A stretch of DNA of 64,000 bases from Bog-756 sp963753905 (GTDB taxonomy: Bacteria > Actinomycetota > Acidimicrobiia > Acidimicrobiales > RAAP-2). Positions 50,899 through 58,226 of the stretch are shown piece by piece; the stretch's first letter is position 1; each line of letters begins with the position of its first letter. The position numbers and the translations under genes were made by a program. Below the pieces are notes generated by a model that had not been told where the DNA came from, made no database searches, and was given only the letters and a program-made list of their open reading frames with translations. Where the stretch lies: assembly GCA_963753905.1 (NCBI GenBank), contig CAVWDZ010000001.1, positions 1,612,001 to 1,676,000 of the forward strand. Direction: 5' to 3'.

Positions 50899-50946
50899 GG
50901 GTTGCATAACTCACTCTGACAGCTAGGAACTGGGTTGTCAAACTCA
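50899..50946. promoter_or_regulatory. Tandem operator candidates for the divergent TetR/SDR pair
   Basis: GGGTTGCATAACTCA (50899-50913) and GGGTTGTCAAACTCA (50932-50946) share GGGTTG-N3-AACTCA and lie 33 bp apart (three helical turns). Each is also a near-dyad, GGGTT-N4-AACTC. They occupy the middle of the spacer between the SDR and TetR starts. Confidence 0.6.
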
Positions 50947-50967
50947 GAATCCTGCTAACGTTCGTGC

Positions 50968-51573
50968 ATGGTCAACGAGACGAGTGACCGGCCGAAGCTC
51001 ACCCCCAAGGGAGCACGCGTCCGGGCCCGAATAGTGGAAGAGGCGGCCGCCCTGATCCATGAGCGTGGGGTGGCGGGTACCACCTTGGATGACGTCAAGG
51101 TGGCGGCAGAAGTCAGCGGTTCGCAGATGTACCACTACTTTCCCGACAAGAACGAACTCGTGCAGGCAGTCATCGACTACCAAGCCGAGACCATCGTCAA
51201 TCGCCAGCGGCACGCGTTCAGCGGAGCGAACGGAGTCGAAGCCTGGCGGAACATGGTGATCACCGCAGCGAAGCGAACCAAAGCACAGGGGGGCTGCCAA
51301 CTTGGCTCGCTGGTTGGTCAACTCGCCGAGAGTGACCCCGAGGCCCGAGCCCTCATCGCGGCAGGGTTCGATCAGTGGGCAGCCGCCATCGGCGATGGAC
51401 TCAGATCCCTTCATGCCGACGGGAAGCTCCCCTCGGGCATCGACCCGGACGACCTCGCCACTACTTTGCTCGCCACGCTCCAAGGAGGACTGCTACTCGC
51501 GCAGGTAGAACGGAATACCCGCCCGTTCGAGACTGCCGTAAATACCCTTCTTGCCCTTGCCCTCGACAGATGA
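50968..51573 (+). CDS. TetR-family transcriptional regulator
   Basis: This 201-aa protein has the TetR HTH: VRARIVEEAAALIHERGVAGTTLDDVKVAAEVSGSQMYHYFPDKNELVQAVI. The C-terminal domain has the TetR_C pattern with GGCQLGSLVGQLAESDPEARALI, found in regulators of electrophile or lipid-stress genes. It is divergent from and probably represses the SDR-DUF1330-SDR operon through the tandem sites. Confidence 0.92.
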   Translation: MVNETSDRPKLTPKGARVRARIVEEAAALIHERGVAGTTLDDVKVAAEVSGSQMYHYFPDKNELVQAVIDYQAETIVNRQRHAFSGANGVEAWRNMVITAAKRTKAQGGCQLGSLVGQLAESDPEARALIAAGFDQWAAAIGDGLRSLHADGKLPSGIDPDDLATTLLATLQGGLLLAQVERNTRPFETAVNTLLALALDR

Positions 51574-51802
51574 ACCCAAACCGGGGTCGATCACAGCCAT
51601 TGCCGAGGTCGGCCCACGGCCCTTGGATGAAGTACGTGAATTCAGACGATGCGTTTGCGGACTGGCTGCCGGGCCTGATGAAGGAGGCCTCGTCACTCCC
51701 CGTGCGTTGCTCAGGTCTGGATTTCCGAGAGCTACGTCAGCCGCCCCTGACTGCTCGTATCTCTCCGACATCGACCGGCCTCGTCAGGACGATCGACATC
51801 TC

Positions 51803-52114
51803 GTGACAGCTCCTCGCGTGGGGGACACGTTCCACCTCGATCTCGACGGGACGGCAATCGCCGGCCGCTACATCGAAGTAGATCCCCCTCACCGCATGCT
51901 GCTGAGATGGGATCGTCAAGGAACCGACACAACGACCCCGACACCCACCTTCATTGAAATCACGCTCACCCCGACGGGTGACGGCACAGATGTGAAGGTG
52001 CAATTCTCCGGCCTAACTGCGGAGGATGCCGCGTTCTATCCACAACTCTGGGCGCGTCACCTTGACCGGATCGCTAGTGCTTTGGCTGGCGCCGAGCCCG
52101 CGAACGGCAACTAA
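51803..52114 (+). pseudogene. SRPBCC/AHSA1-type domain, N-terminus missing
   Basis: From the GTG at 51803 the frame encodes RVGDTFHLDLDGTAIAGRYIEVDPPHRMLLRWDRQGTD and FIEITLTPTGDGTDVKVQFSGL, the C-terminal two thirds of an AHSA1-like START-fold protein (103 aa). The usual N-terminal helix-grip segment is not found in frame. A neighbouring frame around 51630-51690 (DDAFADWLPGLMKEASS) is reminiscent but not convincing. It is probably a truncated or decayed gene. Its 3' end is overlapped by the run-on frame of the recombinase. Confidence 0.6.
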
Positions 52115-53564
52115 GGCAGGAACCGCCTCCTCTGCAGGCAATGATCGGCGGTCGCGACTGATACCAAGCCACGATCCAGTACGAGAAACCGACCCTCGAT
52201 GCCCTCTCGGTCGGTGATTTCGACAGCCTAAGCAGGCCTACCGGGGGTGCCCTCAAGTGCCGTTTAGCCATAGGCGATAGGCGCCGCTGACCGGCGTTAT
52301 ACAGGTGATCCGTAGGCCCTGGGCTCAGCTCCATCGAAGCACACTCAGTGGGCATCGGCGACTCCATGATGAGGCCGTTGAAGAGCTCGGTCCGCTCGTT
52401 CTGACCGCGCTCCTCCGCATGATTCCGCTGGCGTCGCAGGATGGTGACGAACTGCGGGCCGGTCTCAAAGAACCCGCACCGCTCAAAGACGCTCTCGAAC
52501 GCGCAGCCGAGTAGAGCTGGCCGCGTGCAGTGGCCGTTGGCGAGCAGTCGTCGGTGATCGGATTGAGGCTTGGCCGCGTAGGTGATCCGGGAGCCGGTGG
52601 AAAGCGATCCCATCTGTCGGTAGTTGGCCTCCACTGCCTCGGTCACCTTGAAGTACTCCTCGGCCACCGTGCGATCCGAGATGCGCGCGTAGGTGAGTGT
52701 CATGTCCATCGACCGGTGGCCGAGCAACGCGGCGATCGCCTCGAGACTCATGCCCCGATTGATGGACTGGGTAGCCAGGGTGTGGCGCAACTGCTGCGGA
52801 TGGACGTGCCCGATCCCGGCCCGCTTGGCCACGGTGGCGACGTAGCGCTGGATGGTGCGCCGGTCGAATGCCCTGCCGTCGTCACGTTCGACCAAGTGCC
52901 CGGAGCGGGACGGCCCGCGGACCGTTTTGTAGTCGACGATGAGATCGACCAGCATCGGCAGCAGGGGCACGTAGCGGTCGTTGTGCAGCTTGCCGACCGG
53001 GATCCTGAGTTGGTGGAGGTCGTCCTGGCGGATCATGGCGTCGTCTTCCAGTGCTGCGAGCTCGCCGACGCGCATCCCGGTCCGGGCCAGCAGCTCGACC
53101 ATGAGGCGACGGCGCCGGTTTGGGTCCCGGGCGAGTGTGGCCATGAACTTGGCTGCCGTCGGGTCGTCCAAGAACTTGGGCAGTGGTTCGTCGAGGACGG
53201 GGAGGTCACTCGAGTAGATAGGGAGGCGGGCCGGAGCATCGTCGTAGTCCCACTCGATGATGCGTTCGAAGAACGTGCGCAACAAGCCAAGCCGCTGTCG
53301 GATGGTGGTGCTCGACAGTGGCTTGGCACCCCTTCCCGGCCGCGCCGCCTGCCAGCACTTGAAGTCTTCGATGTGGTCCCGTCCGATGGCGGCCACCGAG
53401 ACGCAGGTGGGATCAGCGAGGGTGACCCGGTGGGCGAGGAACCGGAGTGCCAAGTCCACCGCGCTCACGGTGGCGGGACGGGCCGAGACCTCGAGTTGGT
53501 CCAGGTAGGAGGCCATAGTGGCAACCATCCTTGGCGCTCGGGCGGCGATCTCGCCCCACGTCAC
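52074..53564 (-). CDS. Tyrosine recombinase 2 of a two-recombinase element
   Basis: The frame encodes 496 aa. The SAM-like core-binding domain spans ~1-130 (MASYLDQLEVSARPATV). The catalytic domain has RTGMRVGELAAL (Arg), the beta-hairpin Lys (GKLHNDRYV), HPQQLRHTLA (HxxR), LGHRSMDMTLTYARIS (His and nucleophile Tyr). A Cys-containing tail (GHCTRPALLGCAFESVFERCGFF) is typical of a recombinase subgroup. The last ~75 residues are encoded beyond the terminal repeat at 52296. The N-terminus may lack ~20 residues: an ATG at 53628 overlapping the upstream stop lies one frame off. Confidence 0.85.
   Translation of the reverse strand: MTWGEIAARAPRMVATMASYLDQLEVSARPATVSAVDLALRFLAHRVTLADPTCVSVAAIGRDHIEDFKCWQAARPGRGAKPLSSTTIRQRLGLLRTFFERIIEWDYDDAPARLPIYSSDLPVLDEPLPKFLDDPTAAKFMATLARDPNRRRRLMVELLARTGMRVGELAALEDDAMIRQDDLHQLRIPVGKLHNDRYVPLLPMLVDLIVDYKTVRGPSRSGHLVERDDGRAFDRRTIQRYVATVAKRAGIGHVHPQQLRHTLATQSINRGMSLEAIAALLGHRSMDMTLTYARISDRTVAEEYFKVTEAVEANYRQMGSLSTGSRITYAAKPQSDHRRLLANGHCTRPALLGCAFESVFERCGFFETGPQFVTILRRQRNHAEERGQNERTELFNGLIMESPMPTECASMELSPGPTDHLYNAGQRRLSPMAKRHLRAPPVGLLRLSKSPTERASRVGFSYWIVAWYQSRPPIIACRGGGSCLSCRSRARRQPKH
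52296..52311. repeat. Left terminal inverted repeat of the two-recombinase element
   Basis: GTTATACAGGTGATCC is the exact complement of 54731-54746. A second matching block, CCTGGGCT, lies further inside at slightly different spacing on the two sides. Confidence 0.8.
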
Positions 53565-53624
53565 TTCGGGCGTCCCACCGCCCGGACGGCGGGTCTTCTG
53601 GCTGTAGTGGCTGGGCCAGCGCGC

Positions 53625-54698
53625 TCATTGGGCCACCCCCATCAGGGCTTGGGCTTCGATGGCCTCGACAGCCCGTCGGTACTCGTCGGCCAGCCAGTCT
53701 GCGCCCAAGTGCAAGTACACCCGTGTCGACGAGATGGAGCGGTGTCCGGCCTGGGCTTGGATGGCCTCGATGGCCATCCCCGCTTCCCGCAACCGGGTGA
53801 AGCAGGTGTGCCGCAGTTCGTGGCAGGTGCCGTGGCTGAGACGGGCTCGTCTCCGTGCTGCGCGCACGATCTCGTCGAGTCCTGGTGTCGAGAGCGGTTG
53901 CCCACGCCGCGGTCCTTTGAGCGAGACGAACAGCAAATCGGTCGTGGTTTCGGGGGGTCGTTCGTCGTTCATGTAGCGGGCCACCGTGGCAAAGAAGGTG
54001 GGCGACAGCGGCACCAGGCGCTCGTGACCGCCCTTGCCTTCGGTGATCAGCACCCGCCACTCACCGAGTCGGAGGTCGCCGAGTCGCAGACCCAGCACTT
54101 CGCACCGCCGCAGCCCTCCGAGCACCATGGCCTGGACCATGGCCCGGTCACGGTCGGTGCGCAGTGCCTCCATCAACGCCTCGATCTCTTCTGGGTCCAG
54201 GATCCTCGGCAGTCGACGAACCCCGCGCACGAGCGGCAGGCCCCGACCGTTGCGGGACCGGCTCTGGCGGGTGGCGATGCCCCGGGGAACCGGGTTCACC
54301 GTCACGCCGACATCGTCCCGGGTGATCAGGTAGCCATAGAGGCCCGAGACTGCGGCCAGCCGGCGCTTTATCGTCGCCGCCGACGATCCCGAAGAACCAT
54401 CGGCGATGTGCACCACCTTCTCGGCGCCAGGCCGCGCGCGCCGTTGCACAGTCACGAAGGACATGACGTCCTTCGGGGTCACCTCGGTGGGCTCTTTGGC
54501 CACCACCGTGAAGAACACGCTCAGGTCGTGGGCGTAGCACCGCACCGTGTTTGGACGGGCCCGGCCCACGACGAACTCCAAGAACTGATCGACCAACTCA
54601 TGGCCGATCCTGTACTCGTGTTCACCGTCCGGACGGACATGACACTCGAATGACGGACTCCAAACCACCGCACACCTCCTTGTCGGGCTCACACCCAA
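53625..54698 (-). CDS. Tyrosine recombinase 1 of a two-recombinase element
   Basis: This frame is up to 357 aa (a GTG at 54668 is a likely start). The core-binding domain includes DQFLEFVVGRARPNTVRCYAHDLSVFF. The catalytic domain has GGLRRCEVLGLRL (Arg), TEGKGGHERLVPL (Lys), CHELRHTCFTRL (HxxR), AGHRSISSTRVYLHL (His and Tyr). All catalytic residues are present. It is the promoter-proximal gene; the second recombinase follows after 60 bp. Confidence 0.93.
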   Translation of the reverse strand: MGVSPTRRCAVVWSPSFECHVRPDGEHEYRIGHELVDQFLEFVVGRARPNTVRCYAHDLSVFFTVVAKEPTEVTPKDVMSFVTVQRRARPGAEKVVHIADGSSGSSAATIKRRLAAVSGLYGYLITRDDVGVTVNPVPRGIATRQSRSRNGRGLPLVRGVRRLPRILDPEEIEALMEALRTDRDRAMVQAMVLGGLRRCEVLGLRLGDLRLGEWRVLITEGKGGHERLVPLSPTFFATVARYMNDERPPETTTDLLFVSLKGPRRGQPLSTPGLDEIVRAARRRARLSHGTCHELRHTCFTRLREAGMAIEAIQAQAGHRSISSTRVYLHLGADWLADEYRRAVEAIEAQALMGVAQ

Positions 54699-54730
54699 GG
54701 AGGATCCCCTGGGTGCCTAGCCCAGGAGGT

Positions 54731-54746
54731 GGATCACCTGTATAAC
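54731..54746. repeat. Right terminal inverted repeat of the two-recombinase element
   Basis: GGATCACCTGTATAAC is the complement of the left end. The inner side carries further GATCC-N-CCT..TGGG repeats (54670-54735) that may be recombinase arm sites. Confidence 0.8.
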
Positions 54747-54888
54747 CGGTGATCGGGGACAGGCACGGGTGCTCGCGGTGTAGACAGGCCGGGTGGCGGA
54801 CCAATCTGCATTGTCCGACGGCATGCTGGCTTGGATGGGCCAAGGGACAGAGACACTCCATGGCGGAGCGTTGCGTGGGACGTCAGGC

Positions 54889-56451
54889 TTACTTGGCTAG
54901 GCGGTGGCTCAGTGGTCGCGTCCGCTTGAAGGCATCGGCGAAGATCCCGGCCAGGTCGTCGTAACAAGCCCGCTTCGCAGGATCGGGGTCGTAGACGCTT
55001 TTGACTCGGAGGCGCTTGGCCAGGTCGGAAGCCGCGGCGATGCCCAGATGGTCGAACCCGAAGACCGCCGTACCGATGGAGTTAGCGAAGCCCGCGTCAG
55101 CCAGCTGGTGCACGGGTTTGCCGAGCACATCGGCCATGACGCTCGACCAGAGGTCGGAGCAGGCTCCGCCGCCGTAGAAGACGTAGTGAGAGATCCGGCG
55201 GTTGATGAACTTCTCGACCGGACCCTGGAGCCAGCGCAGGTTGAGTGCGACTCCCTCCAGCACGGCGCGGGCGAGGTCGCTGCGGGTCGTGTCGAGCCCC
55301 ACGTTGAGGAAACCACCGCGCATTCGCCCGTCGACCTGCGGGGCAAGCGAGCCTCGGAGCCAAGGCAGGAAGAGGACGCCCCCCGCGCTCGGATTCGAGG
55401 TCGCGGCCGCCTCGTCGAAGGCCTGGTAGCGGTCATTGATCGTCTCGGGGGTCACGAAAGGGTCGTCGGGATACACCACGCGGTCAAGGAAGTAGTTGAC
55501 GGCCACTCCGGCGACGCCGTTCTCCGCCGAGAGCATGTGGCCGCTTCCCAGGGGACTCGGCATGGTGTAGAGCGACCGCAGGGGGTTGACCTTCTTCCTC
55601 TCCAGATGGGTCACGATGACCGCTGTGGTGCCGACCGCCAGGCCGGCATGCGTCCCTGAGAACGCGCCGGCGGCCACGCCGCCCGCCTGCGTGTCATTGA
55701 TGCCGGAGAGCACGGGTGTGTTCGCCGGGAGCCCGAGCGCGTCGGCGATCCTGGGCAGCACGGTGCCGACGACGCTGCCTGTCGGCACCGGTTCGGGCAG
55801 CTTGTCGGCGTCGATCATCGACGCCTCCATGAGGCCGTGATGCCAGCCTGCGCTGGGCACGCTGCGGTTGTCCGCCAGCATCTGCATGAACGAGGAGCAC
55901 TGGTTCGCCGTAATGCGGCCGGTCAACCGGGCGGTTACGTAGTCGACTGGTTCGAGGAATGACGCGGTCCGCTCGTACAGCTCCGGATGCGCGTACCGAA
56001 ACCAGCGCATGTGATTCAGGCTCATGCCCGACTCGAGCGGCGCCAACCCGTGCACGCGTAGGTACTGCGCCAGAGTCAGGGGCGAGTCACCGAATCTGGG
56101 ATAGCCGGGCATGCGCTTGAGGCGCTTGGGCGAGCTCCGCTGGTCCATCCACGTGATCATGGGGGCGACCGGCGTGCCGCCAGCCCCAACCGGAACAATC
56201 GACGAGTATTGGGCGGAGGCCACAACCCCCACGATCGACGGGGTTTCGACCGCGGCGGCGAGCGCCCGGCGAGTGACCTCGAGCGTCGCCTGCCAGATGA
56301 GTTCGGCGTCCTGTTCGGCTGCACCGTCCGGGACGAAGTTCGTCGGCACAGACGCCCGAGCCGACCCGACGAGGGTGCCGTCGGTGGACACAACGGCGGC
56401 CTTGGGGCCGCTGGTGCCAAGGTCGATCGTCAGGATGTGGTGATGGGTCAT
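54889..56451 (-). CDS. FGGY-family carbohydrate kinase (xylulokinase-like)
   Basis: This 520-aa ATP-dependent sugar kinase begins ILTIDLGTSGPKAAVVSTDG (phosphate-1 loop). It contains ITWMDQRSSP, GINDTQAGGVAAGAFSG (catalytic Asp region), AVGTTAVIVTHL and the C-terminal adenosine motif YGGGACSDLWSSVMADVLG. The exact sugar is not evident; xylulose-, glycerol- and erythritol-type kinases share these motifs. It has no sugar-operon neighbours and sits alone between mobile elements. Confidence 0.9.
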   Translation of the reverse strand: MTHHHILTIDLGTSGPKAAVVSTDGTLVGSARASVPTNFVPDGAAEQDAELIWQATLEVTRRALAAAVETPSIVGVVASAQYSSIVPVGAGGTPVAPMITWMDQRSSPKRLKRMPGYPRFGDSPLTLAQYLRVHGLAPLESGMSLNHMRWFRYAHPELYERTASFLEPVDYVTARLTGRITANQCSSFMQMLADNRSVPSAGWHHGLMEASMIDADKLPEPVPTGSVVGTVLPRIADALGLPANTPVLSGINDTQAGGVAAGAFSGTHAGLAVGTTAVIVTHLERKKVNPLRSLYTMPSPLGSGHMLSAENGVAGVAVNYFLDRVVYPDDPFVTPETINDRYQAFDEAAATSNPSAGGVLFLPWLRGSLAPQVDGRMRGGFLNVGLDTTRSDLARAVLEGVALNLRWLQGPVEKFINRRISHYVFYGGGACSDLWSSVMADVLGKPVHQLADAGFANSIGTAVFGFDHLGIAAASDLAKRLRVKSVYDPDPAKRACYDDLAGIFADAFKRTRPLSHRLAK

Positions 56452-56594
56452 ATCGAGTTCGTGGAACGCGTGCAGCCCGATCGGCCATGTGCGTGTGGCA
56501 CTCCGATCAGCGGATCAAGGGCGGCGTCCGCCCGCGATGGGGGTCAGTCCCCGGAATGATCGCATGTCCGCGGCTCGGCGTCGCTGCAACGGGC

Positions 56595-56729
56595 TCACCG
56601 TTCTTCCGAGAACATCTCCCGCAGGGCCACGTTCTCCAGCTCCTTGTCGGCCACCAGGCGCTCGAGCTGGGCGTTCTCCGTCTCGAGCTGCTCGAGCCGC
56701 CGCTTGGCGTCGTCGGCCTTCATGCCCCC
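56595..56729 (-). pseudogene. IS3-family OrfA (transposase HTH subunit) C-terminal fragment
   Basis: The frame reads GGMKADDAKRRLEQLETENAQLERLVADKELENVALREM. This is the leucine-zipper end of IS3 OrfA, which normally follows an HTH. The HTH and all of OrfB are absent, so this is a relic of a former IS3 insertion. Confidence 0.8.
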
Positions 56730-57046
56730 GCGGCGGACAGACAACTCGAACTCGTCCGTACGCGAAAGGCCGACAGGTCGCTGGTAACGGCGGGGTTTGA
56801 ATGAGAGACCAAACCTGCCCGAGCGATCGGACACGGGAAGTACGCCCTGAACTGGGACAACGTTGTAATTTTGGCAACGAGTGGGCGCTAGAGGACTCGA
56901 ACCTCCGACCTCAGCCGTGTGAAGGTCTTCCGGCCAATTCGCCTACCAGCGGAAATGCGCGGTGACCTGCGCATACACGCTTGGCTCGTTGCGACTGTTT
57001 TGCCCTGTTTTCGGACCTCGTGCGGACAAGCCGCGGACAGGGAGGC
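56730..57046. other. 317-bp spacer holding the tRNA-like relic
   Basis: Apart from the tRNA-Val-like sequence at 56882-56954, no gene or repeat is seen here. Together with the adjacent IS3 fragment it looks like an old integration scar. Confidence 0.5.
56882..56954 (-). tRNA. Degenerate tRNA-Val(CAC)-like sequence
   Basis: On the minus strand the 3' half is tRNA-like: an anticodon loop TTCACAC (anticodon CAC), variable AGGTC, T-arm GGAGG-TTCGAGT-CCTCT, and acceptor AGCGCCC plus discriminator A. The 5' acceptor (TTCCGCT) pairs in only 4 of 7 positions, and the D arm and anticodon stem contain mismatches. It is probably a pseudogene or a tRNA 3' end duplicated by an integrating element. No CCA is encoded. 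Confidence 0.45.
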
Positions 57047-57622
57047 TCACTCCCCCGCCGCAGGCTCCACGAAGATGCCGGACTGAGAGAAGTAGCGATC
57101 GAACTCGCGCGGCCCACGCTCGAATCCGTGCACCAGGCGGGCCAGCGCCAGTTCGAATGGAGTCACCATGTTGCCGATTTGGACGTGTCGCATCTTCCAG
57201 TCAGTGGAGGACACTGAATCAAGAGCACTTGTGCCGATGGGGTGCGGCCATGGGAGCACCGCCCGGCCGCCGTCGACGGTCAGAACCTGATCGCGATAGA
57301 CCAAGGCGCCATTCCAGAACACGTCCACGAGGGATGCTCTGATCTTCGGGTCGGGGAAGTTGGCCCAGTCGAAGCTCAGACGCTCGTCACCTTCGGGGCG
57401 CAGACCCGCGGCGATGTTGAGAGACAGATCCGGCTTGAAGGCCGCTCGGAGCGTATGCGAGGCGACGTCAATCTCTTGTCGCTTCTGTCCCGATCCGGCC
57501 TCTGTAATGTCAGCGACCTGCATCTGGTCCAGATAGGAGGGGCCTTCGCCCCAGCACATGATGACGTGCCACTCGTCGAGATCCGAGGACTCGATGGTTC
57601 GGAGTACTTCGTCGTGTGTCAC
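57047..57622 (-). CDS. Hypothetical protein, 191 aa
   Basis: It starts at a GTG with AAAGGG upstream: VTHDEVLRTIESSDLDEWHVIMCWGEGPSYLDQM. It is mainly beta (ASHTLRAAFKPDLSLNIAAGL, SLVDVFWNGALVYRDQVLTVDGGRAVLPWP) with a closing helix (FELALARLVHGFE). No family is recognised and no signal peptide or membrane helix is seen. The ribosome-binding site and composition support coding. Confidence 0.6.
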   Translation of the reverse strand: MTHDEVLRTIESSDLDEWHVIMCWGEGPSYLDQMQVADITEAGSGQKRQEIDVASHTLRAAFKPDLSLNIAAGLRPEGDERLSFDWANFPDPKIRASLVDVFWNGALVYRDQVLTVDGGRAVLPWPHPIGTSALDSVSSTDWKMRHVQIGNMVTPFELALARLVHGFERGPREFDRYFSQSGIFVEPAAGE

Positions 57623-57723
57623 GCCGGCCCTTTCTACTTCAGCCGGCCCATCTTCCTGGCCCACGCCTCCACGACCTGGGCATTTATAGCCCGAACCCCT
57701 TGAGGCAGGTTGCCGGGTGAGAC

Positions 57724-57987
57724 CTACGTCCAGCGCTCCGTGATGCGATGGTCGGCCCACGCCGACGCGACCGGAAAGATCCGCTCCCAGTCGTCCTCGA
57801 GCGCGTCGCCGTGGTCCAGGCACGACGAGACAGGGTGCTCCTTGCCCGCAGCGTCTACGAACGTCCCTCGAAGGGCGATGGGCAGCACGCAGTGGTGCGG
57901 CCTCCCATGGGCGCCTGGGACGGCGCTGGAGACGAACCGGAAGCACTGGCCCGGGATCGTGCTGAACGCCTCGGCGTAGTGCGGCAT
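57724..57987 (-). CDS. Hypothetical protein, 87 aa
   Basis: MPHYAEAFSTIPGQCFRFVSS starts the more plausible frame; an ATG 8 codons upstream (58011) is also possible. PHHCVLPIALRGTFVDAAGKEHPVSSCLDHGDAL contains two Cys and three His residues and could bind a metal, but no known site can be named. It ends DHRITERWT. It lies 101 bp before the 191-aa hypothetical on the same strand. Confidence 0.55.
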   Translation of the reverse strand: MPHYAEAFSTIPGQCFRFVSSAVPGAHGRPHHCVLPIALRGTFVDAAGKEHPVSSCLDHGDALEDDWERIFPVASAWADHRITERWT

Positions 57988-58226
57988 CGGCGTGCGTCGA
58001 GAACACCCCATCCGCCAACGGTACTAGGCGGCTGCGCGGGCTGGCCAGACCCGGGGTGCCCCGCAACGGCACGAGTGGGCAAGTCCTGAATCCACATAGA
58101 ACTGATGGGTAGCTCATGAGAACGTCAGGGGAACAGTGACCCTAAATCGTTTTCGGCGTTTCGCCCTGATCTTGCCGTTGACCGTCGTCGCCGTCACGGT
58201 CTCGACCCCTTGCGACGGACTTGGGC

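Larger units (their letters stand above)
52296..54746. mobile_element. 2.45-kb element made of two tyrosine recombinases between 16-bp inverted repeats
   Basis: The inverted repeats GTTATACAGGTGATCC enclose only two adjacent, same-strand tyrosine recombinase genes and no cargo. The layout recalls recombinase-in-trio (RIT) elements and the TnpA/TnpB pair of Tn554, but with two genes. No flanking target duplication is evident. Confidence 0.7.
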
